Shown here: positions 26,696 to 33,563 of the stretch, piece after piece
Layout of the letters: the number at the start of each line of letters is the position of its first letter
Position numbering within the stretch: position 1 is the first letter of the stretch
From: Pyrinomonadaceae bacterium
Lineage (GTDB): Bacteria > Acidobacteriota > Blastocatellia > Pyrinomonadales > Pyrinomonadaceae
Direction: 5' to 3'
NCBI GenBank assembly: GCA_036277115.1
Contig: DASUNM010000024.1
Coordinates: 124,001-188,000, forward strand
Length of the DNA: 64,000 bases
Translations under genes and position numbers: made by a program
Notes under the pieces: model-generated
The model's database searches: none
Told to the model about the DNA's origin: nothing
The model's input: only the letters and a program-made list of their open reading frames with translations

Positions 26696-26822
26696 CCCCG
26701 ACCTGGCGCCTCGAAATGTTCTGGTTCATATCGATCCTGCGGACCCTCGGAACGTTTCTCAACGACGTAACCACGGCCTGACGGACGCGGCTATTTCATC
26801 ACGGTCCTTCGGACCTGACCCG
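26671..26822. repeat. REP pair: degenerate (+) unit and (-) unit
   Basis: At 26671 (+) GGCGC-GCA-GCGCC, linker GAGATTCGATAG, then a broken CCCCGACC stem. At 26771-26815 (-) GGTCC-GAA-GGACC, linker GTGATGAAATAG, then a stem CCGCGTCC-GTCA-GGCCGTGG with mismatches. The first unit overlaps the 3' end of the upstream coding region. Confidence 0.7.
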
Positions 26823-26869
26823 GCAAGAAAACTGATGAGCACTCTTCAGGCAAATCCTAATCCGACTCA

Positions 26870-27619
26870 ATGACTTGTAGAGAAGTAACCGGGGGCACTC
26901 GAGTCGGAACCTGTGGTTTTGGTTTGGCGCAGGCCGACTACGCACGCACTTTCTCTTGCGTCGAAGTTCAACATACCTTCTACCAGCCACCTAAACTTAG
27001 TACCCTGGAACGCTGGCGCGCTCTCATGCCTCCTGACTTTGAATTCGTCCTCAAGGCCTGGCAATTGATCACCCATGACGCCAGGAGCCCCACCTACAGA
27101 CGGCTCAAAGTGAAACTCTCAGACATTGAAAAGGAAGAGGCGGGTTATTTTCGTGATTCAGCCATCGTGCGGCAAGCCTGGGAAACTACCCTCGCGTCCG
27201 CCAGGGCTTTGAACGCCCGGACGATACTCTTCCAATGTCCGGCTAGCTTTACTCAAACAGAAGAGCACATTGCCAGCCTTAAGAAATTCGTTACCTCCAT
27301 TGATCGAGAGGGCCTGAATCTTGGTTGGGAGCCACGCGGAGATTGGGACGGCGTCGTCGTCAAGTCCATCTGTGACGAGCTTCGCTTGTGGCATGTAGTC
27401 GATCCGTTCGTAAACAAAACTACGACTTCGAATCGCCCCTACTTCCGGCTTCATGGGCGCAACGGCTGGCGGTATCAATATGAAGAGGGCGAGCTCGAAG
27501 AGTTGACCCTCGCGCTGCCGAAACGGAAAAAGTCTTACGTCTTCTTTAATAACTACAAGATGACCGAAGATGCATTGAGGTTCTGCAAGCTCCTGGGATC
27601 TCGTACGCCGAAGGCATGA
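26870..27619 (+). CDS. DUF72 (YecE-like) protein
   Basis: 249 aa, the full length of the DUF72 TIM-barrel family. Recognisable pieces: RVGTCGFG at the start, FSCVEVQHTFYQPP, FEFVLKAWQLITH, LFQCPASFTQT, LGWEPRGDW, YFRLHGRNGWR, and the closing KSYVFFNNYK. The protein is cytoplasmic and its biochemical role is not established. The ribosome-binding site is weak. It sits between two REP clusters. Confidence 0.87.
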   Translation: MTCREVTGGTRVGTCGFGLAQADYARTFSCVEVQHTFYQPPKLSTLERWRALMPPDFEFVLKAWQLITHDARSPTYRRLKVKLSDIEKEEAGYFRDSAIVRQAWETTLASARALNARTILFQCPASFTQTEEHIASLKKFVTSIDREGLNLGWEPRGDWDGVVVKSICDELRLWHVVDPFVNKTTTSNRPYFRLHGRNGWRYQYEEGELEELTLALPKRKKSYVFFNNYKMTEDALRFCKLLGSRTPKA

Positions 27620-27642
27620 AAGATGGGAGCCAGCCCGAGTGA

Positions 27643-27821
27643 GGCGCGAAGCGCCGTTATGAAATAGCTCCGACCGTCAGGTCGGGGTTGCGGTCCAAAA
27701 GAAATAGTTAAGGCCCGATAGGGGCGACATGATTCATGCCGCAACGTCGGCGCTCGGTGTCATATATACTCGTCAACCACGGCCTTACGGCCGTGGCTAT
27801 TTCATAACGGTCCTTCGGACC
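27643..27821. repeat. Composite REP: facing two-hairpin units
   Basis: 27643-27687 (+): GGCGC-GAA-GCGCC, linker GTTATGAAATAG, CTCCGACC-GTCA-GGTCGGGG. 27777-27821 (-): GGTCC-GAA-GGACC, linker GTTATGAAATAG, CCACGGCC-GTAA-GGCCGTGG. The 12-base linker is identical in both units while both stems differ. Between them lies a GCCGCAACGTCGGCGCTCGG-type segment shared with 37680 and 42939. A partial CAT-loop-type tail follows near 27860-27910. Confidence 0.8.
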
Positions 27822-27930
27822 TCTCGTGGTGATGCGCGCAGCCCCGAGATGCAAAACCCCCGACCGTCAGTGGGGTGAAAGTCTTTATGTTGACACCGCT
27901 TCGCAGGCTAGTTCCCGCTTGGCTAAAACA

Positions 27931-28347
27931 ATGCGATTCCTAACTCTCGTCTTCCTTCTCGCGATAAGTGTTTTCGGCTGCTCGCCGCGAATAGAGCAAG
28001 GTTTCTCTTCCGAGAACGACCAAATACTTCGACGCGCCTTCGAGAGTCAGGCTCGCAAGCTTCAAGTCGAAGGCCGGGGCGTGGTCAAGCAGATTCTTCC
28101 TGACGACTACAAGGGAAGCAGGCATCAACGTTTTATCCTGGAACTCAGCTCGGGGCAGACCCTGCTCATTGCCCACAACATTGACCTGGCGCCACGAGTA
28201 CCTGGCCCACACGTGGGAGACGAGGTGTATTTTCGCGGGGAATACGACTGGAATCCGGAGGGCGGGGTCGTTCATTGGACTCACGACGACCCTGCCGGGC
28301 GACATCCGGGCGGCTGGCTCAAGCACCAGGGGCAGACATACCAATGA
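27931..28347 (+). CDS. DUF3465-type lipoprotein
   Basis: 138 aa from the ATG at 27931. The N-terminus (MRFLTLVFLLAISVFGC) is a lipoprotein signal with its cysteine at residue 17, so it is anchored at a membrane. The mature domain reads GRGVVKQILPDDYKGSRHQ, ELSSGQTLLIAHNIDLAP, GDEVYFRGEYDWNPEGGVVHWTHDD, the pattern of the DUF3465 OB-like fold. Function unknown. The longer frame from 27826 begins in a REP remnant and is rejected. It ends 91 bp before the MBOAT gene. Confidence 0.82.
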   Translation: MRFLTLVFLLAISVFGCSPRIEQGFSSENDQILRRAFESQARKLQVEGRGVVKQILPDDYKGSRHQRFILELSSGQTLLIAHNIDLAPRVPGPHVGDEVYFRGEYDWNPEGGVVHWTHDDPAGRHPGGWLKHQGQTYQ

Positions 28348-28438
28348 CCGACCAGTTTTCCGGGCCACAGAGAAGCGTTGAAAGCTGAGCAATGCCGCAA
28401 CTTTGAATTTTTCAACTCGGCGGCGAAACTACCCGACA

Positions 28439-29884
28439 ATGTTGTTCACTGAGCCGTTATTTCTATTTCTTTTTCTGCCTGCGCTCTTAGCAATTTACTT
28501 CGCCTCTCCCCGCCCGATCCGCAATGCGGTACTTTTGACCGCCAGCTTTCTGTTTTATGCATGGGGCCAGAATATTTACGTCGTCGTGCTGTTGATCTCG
28601 ATTCTGCTCAACTACTGGCTAGGGCGGGCGATCGGCAACTTTGAAGAAATGAAACCGCGTCGACTGATTGTGGCGCTGGCCATCGCTGCGAACCTTCTGT
28701 TACTCGGATCCTTCAAGTACCCGGCCTTCATAGTGTTGAACCTCAACCGCTTGCTCGGGATGTTGGACTTGAGCTCCATACCCTCGCCTCGCTCGCACCT
28801 TCCCGTCGGTATTTCGTTTTTCACTCTGATGGGCATGTCCTATGTGATTGATGTTTACCGAAAACAAATCAAGCCAGAGAAAAAGTTTCATGTCTTCCTG
28901 CTCTATCTCACATTATTTCCCTATTTGATTGCCGGCCCCATTGTGCGATATGCGGGCATTGCAAAAGAACTCGTCGAACGCCACGTTAGTCTTGGCGGTT
29001 TCGCAGCCGGCATCAGGCGTTTCACTATCGGTCTGGGCAAAAAAATGCTAATCAGCAGCACGCTCGGGCTGACGGTGGACACGATCTTCAAAGTTCCGTT
29101 CGCGGAATTAGAGCCGGGGATCGCCTGGCTGGGGGCGGTTGCTTACGCGTTGCAACTCTACTTTGACGTTTCCGGCTACACCGATATGGCGATTGGTCTG
29201 GGTTTGATGTTCGGCTTTCATCTTCCGGAAAACTTCAACTATCCCTACGTTGCTCAGTCAGTCACAGACTTCTGGCAAAGATGGCACATGACGTTGGTCG
29301 GATGGTTTCGCGACTATCTGTTTTTCCCTTTAAGCTACCGGCGCCCAACCTGGCGCATTCATCTCAATCTGATAATCGTGTTCGTGCTTTGCGGGTTCTG
29401 GCACGAGGGGAGCTGGAAGTTCGTTGTCTGGGGTTTTGCGTTTGGCAGTGTGCTTGCCGTTGAGCGCATGGGCTTCGCGAAATTGCTGGCGCGATGGCCG
29501 CGACTACTGCGCCATCTCTACGTTGTGTTTGTGATCTTAGTCACCTGTATTTTAGTGCGCGCGCCTTCGCTTTCCGACGCGTTGCGTTTTTATCAGGCCA
29601 TGTTTGCGCTTAACTCCGGGAGAGCTGGACACGTCCTAAGTACATACTTGACCCCGATGTTTCTCCTCGCTCTCAGTGCGGGAATACTGGGCTGTTTGCC
29701 CTTGGCTCCAACGATTAGAAATTGGCAGGAGAGCTTGAGCAGTCGACTTGGGGATGCGCGGGGGAATCTGTTAGACGCCGGGTTCGGGGTTTTCAATACC
29801 GCGAGCCTGGCCGTGATTTTTCTTTGTTCGGTGTCACTGTCGGCGGCGGGAACCTACAGTCCCTTCATCTACTTCAAGTTCTAG
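28439..29884 (+). CDS. MBOAT O-acyltransferase (AlgI/DltB-like)
   Basis: 481 aa from the ATG at 28439, giving the usual AlgI-type start MLFTEPLFLFLFLPAL. About ten hydrophobic helices. Conserved sites are present: FWQRWHMTL (His283) and FWHEGSWKFVVWG (His322, the position taken as catalytic in AlgI). MBOAT proteins of this type pass acyl groups from the cytoplasm across the membrane onto polysaccharides or teichoic acids. The gene is 14 bp from the AlgJ/AlgX-like gene, clearly one operon. The extension to TTG 28403 adds no useful sequence. Confidence 0.93.
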   Translation: MLFTEPLFLFLFLPALLAIYFASPRPIRNAVLLTASFLFYAWGQNIYVVVLLISILLNYWLGRAIGNFEEMKPRRLIVALAIAANLLLLGSFKYPAFIVLNLNRLLGMLDLSSIPSPRSHLPVGISFFTLMGMSYVIDVYRKQIKPEKKFHVFLLYLTLFPYLIAGPIVRYAGIAKELVERHVSLGGFAAGIRRFTIGLGKKMLISSTLGLTVDTIFKVPFAELEPGIAWLGAVAYALQLYFDVSGYTDMAIGLGLMFGFHLPENFNYPYVAQSVTDFWQRWHMTLVGWFRDYLFFPLSYRRPTWRIHLNLIIVFVLCGFWHEGSWKFVVWGFAFGSVLAVERMGFAKLLARWPRLLRHLYVVFVILVTCILVRAPSLSDALRFYQAMFALNSGRAGHVLSTYLTPMFLLALSAGILGCLPLAPTIRNWQESLSSRLGDARGNLLDAGFGVFNTASLAVIFLCSVSLSAAGTYSPFIYFKF

Positions 29885-29898
29885 AGTGAGGAGACACT

Positions 29899-31101
29899 TT
29901 GCAGCTTTCTAAAAAATTTCGCGCGGTTCAAGACACCTTACTGACGTTTCTTTTCACCGTCGCCATAAGCTTACCGATGGTTGGTCTGGTGTTCCGTTGG
30001 GACGTAATGTCCGAGCAGCTCGAGAACCGGCGATTAGCGAAGCTCCCTGCGTTACCGGCAAACTCAGAAGCGATTTCTAACTTTCCGAAAGAGTTTACGG
30101 CTTACTTTAACGACAATTTTGGTTTTAGGGCCTCGCTGGTTCGTTGGCAGGCGCTGGCCAAGCTGAGATTGTTTAAATCGGCTTCGCCAAACGTAATCGT
30201 GGGAAAGGACGGCTGGCTTTTCTATGCGGGCGAGTACACGGCCCACGGGCAACCTACGGTTCCGGCTTACACTAAAGAGCAATTGGATCGATGGCGGCAG
30301 CTTTTGGAAGGAAGACGCGACTGGCTGGCGCGGCGGGGAATTCGCTATCTGTTCGTAGTCTGCCCAAATAAAGAGTCCGTTTACCCCGAGTATCTTCCGT
30401 CGACGTTTCGCCGGAAGAATGAAACACGCCTCGACCAGCTGCTGGCCTACCTCAGGAAGAATTCAGATCTGAAAATCCTCGATCTCCGGCCGGCGCTTCA
30501 TGAAGCGAAGACTCGTCGCCCGGTATTTTACAAGGTGGATAGTCATTGGAACTCTGCCGGAGGCTTCGTGGGGTATCAGGCTATCATCAACGAACTTCGC
30601 AAATCATTTCCTGATTTGCAGCCCGTTTCCGAGTCTGATCTTGTGCTGGTTAATCGCCAGCGGGCGGGAAATCTCGTGGGCATGTTGGGTCTGGGGGGCC
30701 ACGATAAAGAAAACTCGGCAGACCTTCGCGTGCGCAAGCCGGCTTTTTCGATGCTTAGCAACGAGCCGATTACCGTTTTGGCAGAGCCGCTTTACGCCAC
30801 AGTTGCAGAACGTAGAGGGGAGGATCTGCCCCGGTTGGTAATGTTCGGTGATTCAATGAACAAATTCATGATCCAGTTCTTTCCTCAGAACTTCAGTCGG
30901 GCAGTTTTTGTCGCGGCCCCCCGACTTGATCCGGTGCTGATTGCGTCCGAGCGTGCCGATATCGTGATCCAGGAAATGGCAGAGATGAGGCTGGTGGACG
31001 ATCCGCCGGCGGACCTGTCGGAGATTGATCTGTTGACGTCGGAAGGAAAGGGAAGGGTTTCGTTCAAGTTTAATACCAATTACATTGACGCCGAGCCTTA
31101 G
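29899..31101 (+). CDS. AlgJ/AlgX-like SGNH acyltransferase, membrane anchored
   Basis: 400 aa starting at TTG 29899, with GAGGAG upstream. One N-terminal membrane helix (about 13-33) precedes a periplasmic SGNH-like domain. The likely triad follows AlgX/AlgJ: Asp214 and His216 in VDSHWN, and Ser319 in MFGDSMNKF. GKDGWLFYAGE near residue 95 is typical of the family. These enzymes complete O-acetylation of exported polysaccharide with an MBOAT partner, here the immediately upstream gene. No alginate or other polymer genes are nearby, so the acceptor is unknown. Confidence 0.9.
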   Translation: MQLSKKFRAVQDTLLTFLFTVAISLPMVGLVFRWDVMSEQLENRRLAKLPALPANSEAISNFPKEFTAYFNDNFGFRASLVRWQALAKLRLFKSASPNVIVGKDGWLFYAGEYTAHGQPTVPAYTKEQLDRWRQLLEGRRDWLARRGIRYLFVVCPNKESVYPEYLPSTFRRKNETRLDQLLAYLRKNSDLKILDLRPALHEAKTRRPVFYKVDSHWNSAGGFVGYQAIINELRKSFPDLQPVSESDLVLVNRQRAGNLVGMLGLGGHDKENSADLRVRKPAFSMLSNEPITVLAEPLYATVAERRGEDLPRLVMFGDSMNKFMIQFFPQNFSRAVFVAAPRLDPVLIASERADIVIQEMAEMRLVDDPPADLSEIDLLTSEGKGRVSFKFNTNYIDAEP

Positions 31102-31112
31102 CGCCGTCGAGG

Positions 31113-32420
31113 TTACCCCGATTGGTGTCCATTTTGCGCCCGGACGGCTTCACTGATTGCCTCGACGGTATTCAGTCCGGCTATTTCATAAGTCGGAAAT
31201 CTGATCCCAAATTCTTCTTCGATTCCAACCAGCAACTCCAAATGTCCGATTGAATCCCATCGAGGAGGATTGCCAATTCTCAACTGACCTTTAGCTTCCT
31301 CAGGGGAAAGTTCAAACAATCTGGCAATCACGGCGCGCACGCGCTCTTCCACGTCGAGCGATTTCTGAAGTGGCGAAGGTTTCTCGCTTCCGGCTGCGCC
31401 AGACAGAGAGGCAATATTCTTTTCGCGTGTTTCCCGAAAAAGCGAACCAACGTCATCGAGGCTAAGAGGAGTTTCGCAATAGATCGCTTCGAAAAGCTTC
31501 AGGAAAAAGAGAATGAGATCGTCAGAAGGATGGCGGTTGTCGTCGGTAAACTTATTAGGGAAAAGCTCGTTGAATATTTCGTAGGACGGTAGATAGAAAA
31601 TCTTCTTGTTGAGGATTTCCGAATTCTCCCCCAGAAATTCATCCAGCGCTGCCCGCAGGATGGACTTAGATGCGGAGTTTGCGGTCATGGAGCTCACTGG
31701 GCGGAAGGTTGCAGCGAGCGGAATCGGAGATAAAGTGAACAACACTCTGGCCTGGGGAGAGTGCTTGAAAATCAATTCGCATATGCGGCGGATATTCTGC
31801 TTCGTCTCGTCAAACGAGCAGACGCGAAACCTGTGTCGAGAGGGATCATATAACCTCATCGGAACAGCGCGCCAGAACACGCCGCCGGTCTTTTCGTCAT
31901 ACCAAACTTCCGAAAGGCCCAGAGTGATAACGAAAAAATCCGTCTCGAGAAATACTTTCCTGGTTCTTTCTTTTATTTCAGGCCGATAGCCAAATTCTTC
32001 AGCGCGGAATCCATACCAGAGGTTTTCGGGCGGCTCCAGGTCTTCCAGCGCCCACTCGAACTGCTGGCGCAGGGCATAAGTATTAACCAGACCTTCGCCC
32101 ATTGAAGATATGTAGATCTCCGGGTGGCGATCCCTGGCGACGTCGTATCCGATTTGCCTCAGATAGTTGACCAGATGTGCAGCGAAGCAACTCCCAAAGG
32201 CGGTGATTCTTGTACGACTGTTCAGGAACGGTCTTTCCGGGAGCCATCCCTGCAGCACGAAGTTTTCCAAAAAATCCGGATTCGCGAAATCCGTTTTGTA
32301 CGGGTTGAAATTGCAAGTGTCTCCACGAAAAAAGGAGCTGCCAATTTCTTTCTCGCTTTCGCCGGCGGGCCGATGCTGTACGATCTCCTGCAATTCAATA
32401 TCCGTAATGTTGTGGCTCAT
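31113..32420 (-). CDS. GSCFA-domain protein fused to an acyl carrier protein
   Basis: 435 aa with AAGGA before the ATG. Residues 70-330 are a GSCFA domain (AFGSCFAAH with Ser77, GLSEVWYD near 168, TLSPIPLAATFRP near 230, DDNRHPSDD near 294), a family related to SGNH hydrolases. A linker of about 25 residues leads to a C-terminal acyl carrier domain (about 355-428) with WDSIGHLEL; Ser390 is the expected phosphopantetheine site. No signal peptide. It converges on the MBOAT/AlgJ-like operon with 11 bp between stops. The fusion suggests an acyl-handling partner for that operon (inference). Confidence 0.88.
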   Translation of the reverse strand: MSHNITDIELQEIVQHRPAGESEKEIGSSFFRGDTCNFNPYKTDFANPDFLENFVLQGWLPERPFLNSRTRITAFGSCFAAHLVNYLRQIGYDVARDRHPEIYISSMGEGLVNTYALRQQFEWALEDLEPPENLWYGFRAEEFGYRPEIKERTRKVFLETDFFVITLGLSEVWYDEKTGGVFWRAVPMRLYDPSRHRFRVCSFDETKQNIRRICELIFKHSPQARVLFTLSPIPLAATFRPVSSMTANSASKSILRAALDEFLGENSEILNKKIFYLPSYEIFNELFPNKFTDDNRHPSDDLILFFLKLFEAIYCETPLSLDDVGSLFRETREKNIASLSGAAGSEKPSPLQKSLDVEERVRAVIARLFELSPEEAKGQLRIGNPPRWDSIGHLELLVGIEEEFGIRFPTYEIAGLNTVEAISEAVRAQNGHQSG

Positions 32421-32728
32421 TCTGATTCCTTGACGGTGTCGTCCAAACTTTCAGGCGGCATTTGAGCGGGCAGTTTATACTCAAAGGTCCGTTACGGGTA
32501 AACGTGCGCCTGTTTCAGTGAAATGATTGCCTGAACCGTCATTTGGAATCAATGAGGTCCCTGTCCCGAAACATCGGATTCATGCTAGAGAGACTAGTGC
32601 CCGCGCCGGTGTCACCCTTTTTAGTGATTTTCACTCCAGCGGCCAAAGTCACTCAAAAGGATGACGACAAGGTGAGTGCTTAAAGATTACCTTCCACTCG
32701 ACTTCAAAACGCAGAGGAGTGGGAACGC
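32421..32728. other. Intergenic region with an inverted repeat
   Basis: 308 bp between the divergent GSCFA-ACP and DUF4199 genes. GTCACCCTTTTTAGTGA (32611-32627) and TCACTCAAAAGGATGAC (32649-32665) are inverted repeats matching at 15 of 17 positions with a 21-base spacer. They could be a regulator site or a weak transcript end. AGAGGAG precedes the DUF4199 ATG. No coding or RNA gene is visible. Confidence 0.5.
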
Positions 32729-33293
32729 ATGAAAAAGACTGTTCTGTACTTCGGATTGTTTTCGGGTGCCATCGCGGCCTTGATGATGTTCGTCACCATC
32801 CCGCTCATCGGTCGCATTCCCTTTGAATATCTCACGGTTGTTGGTTACGCGACATTCGTCACCTGTTTTGTGATGGTGTTCTTCGGCATCCGCTCATATC
32901 GCGACCGGGTTGCGGGAGGGACGATCACATTTGGACGGGCCTTCAAAGTGGGAATTTTTGATCACGCTGATTTCCTGTGCGATTTACATCGTGACCTGGG
33001 AATTTGTTTACCACTGGTTCCTGCCGGACTTTCTCGATCAATATTCAAACTACATGGTTGAGAAGATGCGTGCGCAGGGAGCGACGCCGGAAGCGCTCAA
33101 CCAGACGGTTCAGGAGTACCAGCAATTCAAGGAGTGGTACAAGAATCCTTTCCTGCGTTACGCCATGACGCTGATGGAGCCTTTTCCGGTGGGACTGTTG
33201 ATTACCGTAATCTCTGCTTTGATTCTGAGAAGGAAGCTACCGAAGCGTGACGGGGACTCAGGCGACGCGGAAATTGCACCCGTAACAGGGTGA
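32729..33293 (+). pseudogene. DUF4199-like membrane protein, frameshifted in a T5 run
   Basis: The ATG at 32729 has AGAGGAG upstream. Frame 1 reads two membrane helices and GGTITFGRAFKVGI, then loses sense. Removing one T from the run at 32955-32959 restores ILITLISCAIYIVTWEFVYHW and continues in frame through YSNYMVEKMRAQGATPEAL to a fourth helix and the stop at 33293, giving 187 aa of normal DUF4199 layout. The downstream half is well kept, so the shift is recent, a sequencing error, or slippage at the homopolymer. Function of DUF4199 is unknown. Confidence 0.85.
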
Positions 33294-33404
33294 GCGGGCG
33301 TCAGCCGTAGGCGACTGCTTCTGAGAATCGCAAAATCGCCGGCCTGACCTGGTTGGGTTGCGGGTCGTGTCCTCACCCGTTGGGTTGTGACCTGATTTCG
33401 TAAT

Positions 33405-33502
33405 CTCTGTGGGACTCTGTGGAACTCCGTGCCTCTGTGATGAATTTGCCGCCAGAAATTTACCACCACAGAGACACCGAGAATCACAGAGCATGCACAG
33501 AG
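33405..33502. repeat. Long imperfect inverted repeat, CTCTGTG family, copy 2
   Basis: Left arm CTCTGTGGGACTCTGTGG... and a right arm ending GAGCATGCACAGAG. Its right arm is nearly the exact inverse of the left arm of the copy at 10327-10423, so the two copies lie in opposite orientation. Arms of about 38 bp, loop about 20 bp. Confidence 0.75.
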
Positions 33503-33563
33503 AAGCCCATCAGGATTCTACTGTCTGACTTGATAGCTGCGGACAGCCAGCCAACAGCTTGCC

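Noticed and set aside
27826..27930. N-terminal extension of the DUF3465-type lipoprotein
   Set aside because: The extension is read from a REP remnant, and would bury the lipoprotein signal in the interior.
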